Shown piece after piece: positions 15,567-24,937 of a stretch of 64,000 nucleotides of DNA. A program made the translations under genes and the position numbers. The notes below the pieces were generated by a model. That model had not been told where the DNA came from. It saw only the letters and a list, made by a program, of their open reading frames with translations, and searched no databases. The stretch is from Aestuariirhabdus sp049985285 (GTDB lineage Bacteria; Pseudomonadota; Gammaproteobacteria; Pseudomonadales; Aestuariirhabdaceae). The stretch spans positions 124,001 through 188,000 of the forward strand of contig NZ_JBNIEU010000002.1 of NCBI RefSeq assembly GCF_049985285.1, read 5' to 3'. Position 1 is the first letter of the stretch, and each line of letters starts with the position of its first letter.

Positions 15567-17879
15567 GTGTCCGCCACGAAGCCCCTTTCCCAGCGTTTGC
15601 ATCTGTCGGTGTTTGGATTGGTGCAGGGCGTGGGTTTTCGACCCTTTGTCTATGGGCTCGCACAACGTCTCAACCTTAGCGGATGGGTAGCGAATGACGG
15701 TGACGGGGTGCAGGTTGAAGTGGAGGGCAGCAACGAAAATCTGCAAACGTTCCAGCGTTTACTGTACACAGAGCTTCCTCCGCTTGCGATCATTGATCGC
15801 TGCGATGCAACGCCGAGACCCCTATGCCCTGAGGTAGGGTTCCGCATCGTTCACAGTATCTCTGGCGCGGCGAATACCTCTGTGGCCGCCGACGCTGCTG
15901 TTTGTGCAGACTGTCTCAACGAGCTGTTCGATAATTCCAATCGCCGCTATCGGTATCCGTTTATAAACTGCACAAACTGCGGTCCGCGTTATACCATTAC
16001 CCGGCGGCTACCCTATGATCGACCCTACACGTCGATGGTAGATTTCACGCTTTGTGAGCGCTGCTTAAATGAGTATGAAGAGCCGGGCGATCGTCGCTTT
16101 CATGCCCAGCCTAATGCCTGTGAGGCCTGTGGTCCGACACTGGATTTCGTGGGTGTCGATGGCACCCCCATCGCGGGTGATCCCATTGCGCAAACCCTGG
16201 ATGCGATCCGGCAGGGCTTGATTGTAGCGATCAAGGGTATTGGTGGATTTCACCTGGTGTGCGATGCGGATAACGCCGAGGCGGTAAGGCAACTGCGCAG
16301 CCGAAAACAGCGCGATGATGGCAAACCTTTTGCGGTCATGGCGGCTAACATTTCATCGCTGGAGCAGCTGGTTGAAATCGATAGCGATAGCCTTCAGCGG
16401 CTCTCGTCCAGCGCTGCACCGATTGTACTCCTGCCCAAATGTGAGCAGGGAAAGGGGCGACCTGTCGCCCATGAGGTAGCGCCAGATCTGGGAGCGCTCG
16501 GGGTGATGTTACCCTACGCACCACTGCATCATCTGCTGTTTTTTGAAGCCGCAGGGCGCCCCCATGACCCCACATGGCGCGGTGTTGCGCATCCCTTGCG
16601 GTTAGTTATGACCAGCGCTAATCCTGCCGGCGAACCGTTGGTGATTGGCAACGCTGAGGCACTCTCCCTGCTGGACGATCTGGTGGACCGGGTGTTGCTC
16701 CATAACCGGGATATTGACTGTCGCTGTGATGATTCGGTGGTGCAAGCGGGGAGTCCTCCCATGGTCGTGAGGCGTGGCCGTGGTATGGCCCCCCAAACTA
16801 TAGCTCTTGCTACCGATGGCCCGCAAATTCTGGCTCTTGGAGGGTGGTTCAAAAATAATATCTGCTTGACCAAGCAGCAGCGCGCTTATGTATCGCCCTA
16901 CGTTGGAGATCTGGCTAACGCGAATACCTGTCGCTTTCTGGAACAGACGGTAGAGCATATGTGTCGACTGTTTGCGGTAGAGCCCCAAGCGGTTGCCTGC
17001 GATCGACATCCCGATTTCTACAGTACTCGTTTGGCTCATCAGCTTGCCGACCAGTGGCAGGTGCCGCTGGTCGCTGTGCAGCACCACCACGCACATATCG
17101 CTTCCGTTATGGCCGAGCACGGTTTGCAGGGAGCGGTTATCGGTCTTGCTCTCGACGGCGTCGGACTGGGTGATGATGACATGGCCTGGGGGGGTGAGTT
17201 GCTGCGTGTAGAGGGGGCCGAATATGCACGAATAGGCCACTTGCGCCCGTTACCGCTGGCCGGAGGAGATCGCGCCGCACGGGAACCCTGGCGCGTGGCG
17301 GCGGCGATGCTGCACCAGCTTGGTCTCAATGCGGAGATACCAGAGCGCTTTCCCGTAGCCGGCAGTGAAGTGGTAGCACAGATGTTACGCCAGAATCTTA
17401 ATTGTCCCCCGACCAGTAGCGCAGGGCGCTGGTTCGATGGGGTGGCAGCATTGTTGGGAGCGTGCCCCTATAACCGTTTCGAGGCGCAGGCCGCCATGAC
17501 TCTGGAAACCCTTGCGCAAGGGCACCTTGGCGCCGAAAAAGCAGGGGCAGGATGCATCAATGAGGACCAGCAGCTGGATCTGTTGCCGTTGGTCGCGCAG
17601 CTGCTTGGTGAGACCAACCCGGTACGCGGTGCGCAGTGCTTTCATGCAGGACTGGTGGCTGCGCTGGAGTGCTGGGTTTTGAATGCCTGTGCGCAAACAG
17701 GTATTCAGGATCTGGTGTTAGGCGGAGGTTGTTTTCTTAACCGACTTTTGCGGGAATCGCTGTGCGCACGCTTGCGTACACGAGGAATCTCAGTGTGGTT
17801 GGGAGAGCAGTTGCCCTGTAATGATGGGGGCCTTAGTCTTGGCCAGGCGTGGGTGGCACGGCAAGCGATAGCGAATTAA
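15567..17879 (+). CDS. hypF: Carbamoyltransferase HypF
   Basis: A 770-residue protein with GTG as its start, 3 bases after hoxA. Order: acylphosphatase domain (VQGVGFRPFVYGLA), zinc-finger pairs (CADC, CTNC, CERC, CEAC, about 112-185), a YrdC-like domain (about 200-385) and a Kae1-like carbamoyltransferase domain with HHHAH. It turns carbamoyl phosphate into the thiocarboxamide on HypE, the source of the active-site cyanide ligands. Length and domain order are normal. Confidence 0.96.
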   Translation: MSATKPLSQRLHLSVFGLVQGVGFRPFVYGLAQRLNLSGWVANDGDGVQVEVEGSNENLQTFQRLLYTELPPLAIIDRCDATPRPLCPEVGFRIVHSISGAANTSVAADAAVCADCLNELFDNSNRRYRYPFINCTNCGPRYTITRRLPYDRPYTSMVDFTLCERCLNEYEEPGDRRFHAQPNACEACGPTLDFVGVDGTPIAGDPIAQTLDAIRQGLIVAIKGIGGFHLVCDADNAEAVRQLRSRKQRDDGKPFAVMAANISSLEQLVEIDSDSLQRLSSSAAPIVLLPKCEQGKGRPVAHEVAPDLGALGVMLPYAPLHHLLFFEAAGRPHDPTWRGVAHPLRLVMTSANPAGEPLVIGNAEALSLLDDLVDRVLLHNRDIDCRCDDSVVQAGSPPMVVRRGRGMAPQTIALATDGPQILALGGWFKNNICLTKQQRAYVSPYVGDLANANTCRFLEQTVEHMCRLFAVEPQAVACDRHPDFYSTRLAHQLADQWQVPLVAVQHHHAHIASVMAEHGLQGAVIGLALDGVGLGDDDMAWGGELLRVEGAEYARIGHLRPLPLAGGDRAAREPWRVAAAMLHQLGLNAEIPERFPVAGSEVVAQMLRQNLNCPPTSSAGRWFDGVAALLGACPYNRFEAQAAMTLETLAQGHLGAEKAGAGCINEDQQLDLLPLVAQLLGETNPVRGAQCFHAGLVAALECWVLNACAQTGIQDLVLGGGCFLNRLLRESLCARLRTRGISVWLGEQLPCNDGGLSLGQAWVARQAIAN

Positions 17880-17902
17880 CTGGTAGTAGAGAGGGCGATT
17901 AG

Positions 17903-18154
17903 ATGTGTCTGGCGATCCCGGTAAAGGTAGAAACAGTACAAGCAGATGATATGGCGCTGGTGGATATCGGCGGTATTAAGAAGTCGATCTCTATTGCGTT
18001 GGTCGATGACGTTGCCGTGGGTGATTATGTGATCCTGCACGTAGGTTATGCATTGAACAAAATCGACCCCGAAGAAGCGGAGCGTACGTTGGCGATGTTT
18101 GCCGAGATGGGTGAACTCGAACAAATTGCCAGTGATGCGGCGGCGCAATTATGA
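17903..18154 (+). CDS. hypC: Hydrogenase maturation chaperone HypC (second copy)
   Basis: An 83-residue standard-length HypC beginning MCLAIPVKVE, with Cys2 and a GDYVILHVGYALNKI segment. It carries the Fe(CN)2CO unit with HypD. The stop overlaps the hypD start by 4 bases (ATGA), which fits their obligate partnership. It differs clearly from the hybG-like copy at 10910. Confidence 0.95.
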   Translation: MCLAIPVKVETVQADDMALVDIGGIKKSISIALVDDVAVGDYVILHVGYALNKIDPEEAERTLAMFAEMGELEQIASDAAAQL

Positions 18155-19314
18155 AATATGTCGACGAATTTCGTGATGGCCAATTAGCGCAGGAGCTGGC
18201 AGAAAGAATTCGCCAGGAGGTCGAGCCGGATCGCAAATACCATCTGATGGAGTTTTGTGGGGGACATACCCACGCGATCTTCCGTTACGGAATACCCGAT
18301 CTGCTACCGGCCCAGATCAAAATGATCCACGGTCCCGGCTGTCCGGTTTGTGTGTTGCCGATAGTGCGAATCGATTCTGCTATAGAGCTGGCGATGGATC
18401 ACGGTGTAATCCTCTGTACTTATGGCGATATGATGCGGGTGCCGGGTTCACGCAAGATGAGTCTTTTGAAAGCCAAGGCCGAAGGCGCCGATGTGCGTAT
18501 GGTTTACTCCACCATGGATGCGTTGGCGTTAGCGCGCCAAAACCCCGACCGGGAGGTGGTGTTTTTTGCCATCGGATTTGAGACCACCACACCACCGACG
18601 GCGATGGCGATTCGCCAGGCCGAAAAGCTTGGACTGGAAAACTTCAGTGTATTTTGCAATCACGTCCTTACGCCCTCGGCGATTAGCACCATCCTGGAAT
18701 CGCCGGAAGTGCGTGAGCTGGGAACATTACCGCTGGATGGGTTTGTGGGCCCGGCCCATGTTAGTACGGTTATCGGTAGCCAACCCTACGAGTATTTTGC
18801 CGAGGAGTACCAGAGTCCCGTAGTTATAGCGGGTTTTGAACCGCTGGATGTTTTGCAAGCGATCCTGATGCTGGTGCGCCAGATCAATGAGGGTCGCGCT
18901 GAGGTAGAGAACGAATTTACTCGCGCCGTTACCCGTGATGGTAATCTCAAGGCTAAGACCCTGGTGGCGGAGACCTTTGAAATGCGTCGTGAGTTTGAGT
19001 GGCGCGGACTGGGTATGGTGCCCTACAGTGGACTGAAAATTAAATCCCGGTTCAAAAAATATGACGCGGAGCAGCGCTTCACCCTGAAAAGGCGCAGCGC
19101 CAAAGAGAACAAGGCCTGCGAATGTCCGGCGATCTTGCGGGGTGTAAAAACACCTCGTGACTGCAAGCTGTTTGGAACGGTGTGCACGCCGGAAAACCCG
19201 ATCGGTAGTTGTATGGTTTCCTCCGAGGGTGCCTGTGCAGCCCACTACAGCTATGGACGCTACCGGGATCACCTGGTCAGCGAACATGCACCAAACATGA
19301 TTCATAAGAGTTAG
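18151..19314 (+). CDS. hypD: Fe-S protein HypD, scaffold for the Fe(CN)2CO unit
   Basis: A 387-residue protein of normal length. Family motifs: MEFCGGHTHAIFRYG, GPGCPVCVLP (redox Cys pair), GFETTTP and C-terminal cluster cysteines (ACECPAILRGVKTP, CKLFGTVCTPENPIGSCMVS). It receives cyanide from HypE and assembles the iron unit with HypC. Confidence 0.97.
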   Translation: MKYVDEFRDGQLAQELAERIRQEVEPDRKYHLMEFCGGHTHAIFRYGIPDLLPAQIKMIHGPGCPVCVLPIVRIDSAIELAMDHGVILCTYGDMMRVPGSRKMSLLKAKAEGADVRMVYSTMDALALARQNPDREVVFFAIGFETTTPPTAMAIRQAEKLGLENFSVFCNHVLTPSAISTILESPEVRELGTLPLDGFVGPAHVSTVIGSQPYEYFAEEYQSPVVIAGFEPLDVLQAILMLVRQINEGRAEVENEFTRAVTRDGNLKAKTLVAETFEMRREFEWRGLGMVPYSGLKIKSRFKKYDAEQRFTLKRRSAKENKACECPAILRGVKTPRDCKLFGTVCTPENPIGSCMVSSEGACAAHYSYGRYRDHLVSEHAPNMIHKS

Positions 19315-19316
19315 CG

Positions 19317-20363
19317 ATGACAGTAAATCTACGAGGCAATAGCCAGCTTAATTTTGACAAGGGTTGCGTGGAGATGATCCACGGCAGTGGCGGCAAGGCG
19401 ATGGCGCAATTGATCGATGGGCTGTTTTTAAAGGCTTTCGATAACCCCTACCTGAGGCAACTCAACGATCAGGCCAGTTTTGCCCTGCCGCCAGGTAAAG
19501 TCGTCATGGCGACCGATTCCCATGTGATATCACCGCTGTTTTTCCCGGGTGGAAATATTGGTTCGTTGTCGGTCCATGGTACGGTTAATGATGTGGCCAT
19601 GGCCGGCGCGACTCCCTGCTTCCTGTCGGCAGGTTTTATTCTTGAAGAGGGGTTCCCCCTGCGAGACCTCAAGCGCATTGTTGAATCGATGGCCGCTGCG
19701 GCGCTGGACGCGGGTGTTCCCATTGTGACAGGCGACACCAAGGTTGTGGAGCGTGGTAAGGGGGATGGGGTCTTTATAAACACCACCGGCGTTGGTGTAA
19801 TTCCGGAAGCTATTGATATGGGTGGTGACAGGGTGCAGGTGGGAGATCGCATCATTGTCAGTGGCCCGATAGGAGATCACGGTGTGGCAATTATGTCATT
19901 GCGTGAAAATCTCACCTTTGAAACCGCCATAGAATCAGACAGCCAGTCCCTGCACGACCTCGTTGCGGTGATGGTTGCCATGGTTCCGCAGATACACTGT
20001 CTGCGCGATCCTACCCGCGGTGGCCTGGCAACAACCCTGAACGAGATTGCCCAGCAGGCCGGGGTTGGTATGCAGATCCATGAGGCGGATGTTCCAGTAC
20101 GACCCCAGGTGGCGGCAGCTTGTGAGTTTTTGGGGCTTGATCCCTTGTACGTAGCAAATGAAGGTAAGCTGGTGGCCTTTTGTCCGCCTGACCGCAGTGA
20201 TGAATTGTTGGCGGCGATGCGTGCTCATCCCAAGGGTGCCGAAGCCTGCATCATTGGTGAGGTAACCGAGGATAGCCACCACTTTGTGCAGATGCAGACC
20301 AGCTTCGGCGGCAATCGTATCGTCGATTGGCTGAACGGTGAGCAACTGCCCCGTATCTGCTAA
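19317..20363 (+). CDS. hypE: HypE, thiocyanate-forming dehydratase
   Basis: A 348-residue PurM-like ATPase. It contains MIHGSGGKAM near the N-terminus, VTGDTKVVERGKGDG and DPTRGGLATTLNEIA. The C-terminus is PRIC, whose cysteine carries the carbamoyl group that HypE dehydrates to thiocyanate. It starts 2 bases after hypD; hoxX follows after 10 bases. Confidence 0.97.
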   Translation: MTVNLRGNSQLNFDKGCVEMIHGSGGKAMAQLIDGLFLKAFDNPYLRQLNDQASFALPPGKVVMATDSHVISPLFFPGGNIGSLSVHGTVNDVAMAGATPCFLSAGFILEEGFPLRDLKRIVESMAAAALDAGVPIVTGDTKVVERGKGDGVFINTTGVGVIPEAIDMGGDRVQVGDRIIVSGPIGDHGVAIMSLRENLTFETAIESDSQSLHDLVAVMVAMVPQIHCLRDPTRGGLATTLNEIAQQAGVGMQIHEADVPVRPQVAAACEFLGLDPLYVANEGKLVAFCPPDRSDELLAAMRAHPKGAEACIIGEVTEDSHHFVQMQTSFGGNRIVDWLNGEQLPRIC

Positions 20364-20373
20364 GGAAGACACC

Positions 20374-22095
20374 ATGCGCATATTGATGTTAACCCATGCC
20401 TTCAACAGCCTTAGCCAGCGCCTGTTCGTGATGCTGGAAGAGGCCGGCCATGAGCTATCGGTCGAGTTTGATATCAACGACGACGTCACCATAGAGGCCG
20501 TTGAGCGGTTTAGCCCCGACCTGATCCTGGCGCCTTTTCTGAAGCGAGCGATCCCCGAGTCTATCTGGCGGCAGAATTTGTGCCTGATTATCCATCCGGG
20601 TATTCGTGGTGATCGCGGTGCCACCTCCCTCGATTGGGCTATCACCAATAATGAGACGCGCTGGGGCGTGACCTGTCTGCAAGCGGCGGCCGAGATGGAC
20701 GCCGGCGACATCTGGTCCTGGGTCGAGTTTCTTATGCGTGATGGGCGCAAAAGTAGTCTCTACCGCAACGAAGTAACCGATGCCGCCGTGACTGCGGTAT
20801 CGATGGCGCTGGCGAAGATCGAGGCGGGTGAAACGCCGCAGCCGCTGGATTATGCCGATGAAAATGTCCGCGGCCAATGGCGCGACCCGATGCGCCAGGC
20901 CCATCGGTGTATTGACTGGCTGCAGGACAGCACCCAAACCGTATTGCGTAAAATTCGCGCGGCTGATAGTCAGCCAGGTGTGCGCGATACGATCGGTGAG
21001 CGGGAGTTTTTTCTTTACAATGCCTGGCCTGAATTACGGCTCAGCGGTGACCCGGGAGCGTTGATTGCGCAGCGTGATGGGGCCGTTTGCCGGGCCACCA
21101 CTGATGGTGCCGTATGGATCACCCATTTGGCACTTGCAGATCCCGCACCAGAGGAGGTCTCATTTAAACTTCCGGCTACACAGTTGCTTGGTGCGATGGG
21201 CGATAAGCTTCCCGCAGCCCCGCTTGCGATTGAGGATGTCCCTGCTGAGGTGACATGGCAGGAGATTCAGTATCGCGAACAGAACGGAGTGGGTTACCTC
21301 CACTTTAATTTTTATAACGGAGCCGCCTCAACCGAGCAATGTCAACGTTTGCTGGCGGCCTGGCGGTTCGCTGAGCAGCGCCCCGTAAAAGTGCTCGTTC
21401 TTATGGGTGGAGAAGATTTCTGGTGTAACGGTATTCACCTTAATGCTATCGAGGCGGCCGCAAGCCCTGCCGATGAGTCCTGGAATAATATTAATGCGAT
21501 GGATGACCTTTGTGAGGCGATTATTCGTTGCGATCACAAACTGAGCCTGGCGGCGATGCGCGGTAACGCAGGAGCGGGGGGCGTGTTTATGGCGCTGGCT
21601 GCGGATCAGATCTATGCCCGTAACTCTGTCGTGATGAACCCTCACTATAAGTCCATGGGGAATCTTTTTGGGTCCGAATACTGGACCTATTTATTGCCTG
21701 CTCGCGTCGGCTCGAACATGGCCCGGCAGATAACAGCTAACAGGTTGCCCATAGGTGCGGCGAAGGCGAAGAATCTGGGGTTGATTGATGATGCCTTCGG
21801 TGACTCTATGCAAGGGTTTGAGCAGGAGGTCAGGGTGCGAGCGGAACGCTTGGCTGCATCGGCTGAGTACGAGCCGCTGCTGCAAGAAAAACAGCAGCGG
21901 CGGGCTGAGGACGAGGCGCTAAAACCGTTGGCGGACTATCGAGCCCAGGAGCTGGATCAGATGCAGCTTAACTTCTACGGATTCGATCCCAGCTACCATG
22001 TGGCGCGTTACCATTTCGTCGAAAAACTGGCAAAGTCGCGCACCCCCCCCTTTCTGGCGCGTCATCGTCGCAAAGGAGCGGTCGCGGTGGATTAA
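20374..22095 (+). CDS. hoxX: HoxX, CO-ligand synthesis protein for aerobic hydrogenase maturation
   Basis: The ATG at 20374 follows AAGGAAG, which makes it a better start than a possible upstream one inside hypE; this gives 573 residues. The N-terminal half (about 1-280) is formyltransferase-like (IIHPGIRGDRGATSLDWAI). The C-terminal half (about 285-560) is enoyl-CoA hydratase-like (AMRGNAGAGGVFMALAAD). In Ralstonia and Aquifex HoxX, formyl-tetrahydrofolate is turned into formyl-CoA and then CO, which becomes the active-site ligand under aerobic conditions. It ends the hyp block, as in Ralstonia. Finding it with a Hyb-type enzyme is unexpected. Confidence 0.9.
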   Translation: MRILMLTHAFNSLSQRLFVMLEEAGHELSVEFDINDDVTIEAVERFSPDLILAPFLKRAIPESIWRQNLCLIIHPGIRGDRGATSLDWAITNNETRWGVTCLQAAAEMDAGDIWSWVEFLMRDGRKSSLYRNEVTDAAVTAVSMALAKIEAGETPQPLDYADENVRGQWRDPMRQAHRCIDWLQDSTQTVLRKIRAADSQPGVRDTIGEREFFLYNAWPELRLSGDPGALIAQRDGAVCRATTDGAVWITHLALADPAPEEVSFKLPATQLLGAMGDKLPAAPLAIEDVPAEVTWQEIQYREQNGVGYLHFNFYNGAASTEQCQRLLAAWRFAEQRPVKVLVLMGGEDFWCNGIHLNAIEAAASPADESWNNINAMDDLCEAIIRCDHKLSLAAMRGNAGAGGVFMALAADQIYARNSVVMNPHYKSMGNLFGSEYWTYLLPARVGSNMARQITANRLPIGAAKAKNLGLIDDAFGDSMQGFEQEVRVRAERLAASAEYEPLLQEKQQRRAEDEALKPLADYRAQELDQMQLNFYGFDPSYHVARYHFVEKLAKSRTPPFLARHRRKGAVAVD

Positions 22096-22148
22096 GAGGG
22101 GCGCTAGAGTGGGGCGGCGACTCGTCTACGCTTTTCTCTCCACGACCG

Positions 22149-23639
22149 TTAAGCGGGTTCCCGGCTGGCCCTGGTATCATCACGCTCTGTCAGGGTTGCG
22201 AGTTCGGAGCGCGCCTCTTCTGGCGTTTGGGTCCAAACGTCCCTATCCAGAGTGCGGTCGAGAAACTCGAATTTGCGACGATCGAAACAGGGGGTCTCGC
22301 CGCGATCCAGCTGCTGTTCAAAGTCCCGAACAACCCTGAACACAATGCCGGACAGCAGCAGTAGTGCAATAACGTTGATGATCGCCATCATGCCCATGCT
22401 CAGGTCTGCGAGGCTCCATACCACCGGAAGGCTGGCGATGGCACCGTACACGACCATGCCCAGGACAATGAGACGATAGAGTAATAGTGTCCAGCCACGA
22501 TCAATAATAAAGCGCAGGTTGCTCTCGCCGTAGTAGTAGTTGGCGATGATAGAGGTGAAGGCAAATAGCAAAATCGCGATAGCGATAAAGTCGCCTCCCC
22601 AACTACCAACAAGACTATTGAGGGCGTTTTGGGTCAGGGCGATACCTTGCAGGTCTGCGCTGCTATCGAGCTGTCCGGATACCAGAATCACGGCCGCAGT
22701 GGCGCTGCATATCACGATGGTGTCGATAAACACCCCGGCCATGCCGATGATGCCCTGGGTTACCGGGTGTGGAGGGTTAGGGGTTGCGGTAGCGGCCGCA
22801 TTCGGTGCACTCCCCATGCCCGCTTCGTTGGAGAACAGTCCACGTTTAACCCCTTGCATAATTGCCTGGGAGACCAGATACCCTGTTCCCCCGGCGGCGG
22901 CACTGCCGATCCCAAACGCACTGTCAAAGATAAGTTTGAACACAGCCGGCATCTGCTCGATATGGGTCACAACGATAAAGAGTGCTACCGCCAGGTAGGC
23001 CAGCGCCATAAAGGGAACAACAACTTCGGCAAAGCGTGCGATGGTACGAATACCACCGAAGATGACCAGGGCGGTAACGGCCGATAGCAGTACGCCACTG
23101 GTCCAGGGGTCAACGCCAAAAGCGTTGTCCATAGCCGAGGCGATGGAGTTGGACTGCACGGAGTTGAAAGCCAGGCCGAAGGCCACAATCAGGCAGATAG
23201 AGAAGCTGATGCCCAGCCAGCGCTGGCCCAGCGCCTTTTCGATGTAATAGGAGGGGCCTCCACGGAAGGTGCCGTCACCGTTATTGGTTTTGTAGAGCTG
23301 GGCGAGGGTGTTTTCCATCAAACTGGAGGACATGCCCAGCAGGGCGATTACCCACATCCAGAAAATGGCTCCGGGCCCCCCCAGATAGAGCGCCATCGCG
23401 ACCCCGGCCAGGTTTCCGGTACCGACCCGTGCCGCCAGACTGGTACAAAATGCCTGGAACGAGGAGATGCCTCCGCCAGCGGTATGACGGCCTCGCAGCA
23501 GCGCTTTGAAGGCGTATCCAAGGCGGCGAAACTGTATTGCGCCGGTGCGCAGAGTGAAATAGATCCCGGCTCCCAGCAGCAGGTAAACAAGGATCGAACC
23601 CCATATCAGGTCATTTGCTGAGGCAATTACAGGGTTCAT
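22149..23639 (-). CDS. Sodium:alanine/glycine symporter (AGCS family)
   Basis: A 496-residue membrane protein with about ten to eleven helices. AGCS signatures include GTGNLAGVAMALYLGGPGA and GLFSNEAGMGSAPNAAA. It imports a small neutral amino acid with sodium. The last 55 residues are a hydrophilic cytoplasmic tail. It is convergent with hoxX and no glycine riboswitch was seen upstream. A GGTAA-AA-TTACC dyad at 23708-23719 lies in its upstream region and might be an operator. Confidence 0.88.
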   Translation of the reverse strand: MNPVIASANDLIWGSILVYLLLGAGIYFTLRTGAIQFRRLGYAFKALLRGRHTAGGGISSFQAFCTSLAARVGTGNLAGVAMALYLGGPGAIFWMWVIALLGMSSSLMENTLAQLYKTNNGDGTFRGGPSYYIEKALGQRWLGISFSICLIVAFGLAFNSVQSNSIASAMDNAFGVDPWTSGVLLSAVTALVIFGGIRTIARFAEVVVPFMALAYLAVALFIVVTHIEQMPAVFKLIFDSAFGIGSAAAGGTGYLVSQAIMQGVKRGLFSNEAGMGSAPNAAATATPNPPHPVTQGIIGMAGVFIDTIVICSATAAVILVSGQLDSSADLQGIALTQNALNSLVGSWGGDFIAIAILLFAFTSIIANYYYGESNLRFIIDRGWTLLLYRLIVLGMVVYGAIASLPVVWSLADLSMGMMAIINVIALLLLSGIVFRVVRDFEQQLDRGETPCFDRRKFEFLDRTLDRDVWTQTPEEARSELATLTERDDTRASREPA

Positions 23640-23795
23640 TTTAGCTCCGGGGGGTCAATCATGCGGGTAGAGTCGTATGCTAGCGCTCGGGGGCGAGGGA
23701 TAAAATGGGTAAAATTACCTAAATTCTGGTGGTTCGCCCGCACTGCCCTCGGAATCGACGCTACCCGCGCTGCGGCTACCTGTCGGGGGGGGCTA

Positions 23796-23823
23796 TATTC
23801 ACTTTATGCTTTCCCGCTATAAT
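23796..23823 (+). promoter_or_regulatory. Sigma-70 promoter for the DUF4062 gene
   Basis: A perfect -10 TATAAT at 23818-23823 follows a TATTCA -35-like hexamer (23796-23801) with a 16-base spacer. The stretch CACTTTATGCTT inside it recalls the lac promoter. The start site would be near 23830, about 55 bases before the GTG at 23886. Confidence 0.55.
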
Positions 23824-23885
23824 GCGTTTAACTGTGTCAAAGCAGGGAATAGCATCGTTATCCACATATCGAGAGTACGGCACGC

Positions 23886-24896
23886 GTGACCACGAAGCGT
23901 TATCAGGTCTTTATCAGCGGCTCCCACAGTGACCTGCAGGAGGAGCGAAAGGCATTGCTCTATACCCTGCTGAGTATGGGCTGTATTCCTGTGGGTCCTG
24001 AGTACCTGCCGGGGTTTGGTGACGACTCTCAGGATATTTGGCCCCTGGTGCGGCAGCAGATCGATGATAGCGATTATGTGGTGATTCTAAATGCCGGGCG
24101 TTACGGACCCCTAACCCGCAGCGGCGTTAGTTATATGCACCGCGAATACACCTACGCAAAGACCCTGCGCAAACCGATCCTCTGTCTGTTGCACGATGAC
24201 AAGTACGTGCTACCCCAGGAGCGAACCGAAACCACCGCAGAGGGCCAGGCGCGCTTGCGCGTCTTTCGCGAAGAGCTTAAGGCGCACCCGGAAATCAAAT
24301 GGGGGACAGCAGAGGGTATGCAGCAGGCGGTATGCCGACACCTACCGGTGTTTATTGAAGATCACCCGTCGCCGGGCTGGGTACGGCCCGAAAATGCCAG
24401 TTTCTCCCTGCGCCAGGAAAACCTGCAACTTCGTCAGCAGGTTGCGGAGTTGAATGACCTGCGTGACACCCTGGCCCCTACCACCGGTACCAACCTGGAT
24501 CAATCTCTGGCCGAGCGAGCCGAATTCTCCTTCGTGTGTAACCTGTATGTTGAAGGCAACTGCAAGCTCTCTACCATGAAGGCGATGATGAACTGGAAGG
24601 ATGTCTTCACCGCCTTCACTAATCAGCTTAGGCCCAGCGGGAGTGAGGACAAGATCAAACAGGATCTTAGCGCCTTCCTTTCCAATACCTACCGCGATCT
24701 CGTAGCCAAGCGGCATCCGGAGTCCCATGCGGTCAACGATTTTCAGTTCACTGAACACTCCATGCGGATGATCAGGTTGCAGCTGCGGCGTTTGGGTCTG
24801 ATCAAGAAAGATACCCACCAATCTGACAAGAACCGTGTGATCTGGGAGCTTACCGCTGCCGGAGAGCGCGCCCGTGGCCGCTTTGTTGCGGCTTGA
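23886..24896 (+). CDS. DUF4062 domain protein with a coiled coil and a C-terminal winged-helix-like region
   Basis: A 336-residue soluble protein starting at GTG. The N-terminus (about 5-110) is a DUF4062 domain: QVFISGSHSDLQEERKAL, then DSDYVVILNAGRYG and SYMHREYTYA. A short coiled coil (about 175-195) leads to a helical region and a C-terminal segment (about 285-336) that reads like a winged helix (MIRLQLRRLGLIKK ... VIWELTAAGERARG). DUF4062 has a TIR-like fold and is found on signalling and defence proteins. No effector, nuclease or ATPase partner lies beside it, so a defence role is unproven. Function unknown. Confidence 0.7.
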   Translation: MTTKRYQVFISGSHSDLQEERKALLYTLLSMGCIPVGPEYLPGFGDDSQDIWPLVRQQIDDSDYVVILNAGRYGPLTRSGVSYMHREYTYAKTLRKPILCLLHDDKYVLPQERTETTAEGQARLRVFREELKAHPEIKWGTAEGMQQAVCRHLPVFIEDHPSPGWVRPENASFSLRQENLQLRQQVAELNDLRDTLAPTTGTNLDQSLAERAEFSFVCNLYVEGNCKLSTMKAMMNWKDVFTAFTNQLRPSGSEDKIKQDLSAFLSNTYRDLVAKRHPESHAVNDFQFTEHSMRMIRLQLRRLGLIKKDTHQSDKNRVIWELTAAGERARGRFVAA

Positions 24897-24937
24897 AGCC
24901 TAGGCTTCACATAGTCTAAGGACCGGTTAATTACGCG

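Noticed and set aside
22149..23885. Glycine riboswitch upstream of the AGCS symporter
   Set aside because: Such symporters often have one, but no paired aptamer cores were found in the 246-base upstream region.
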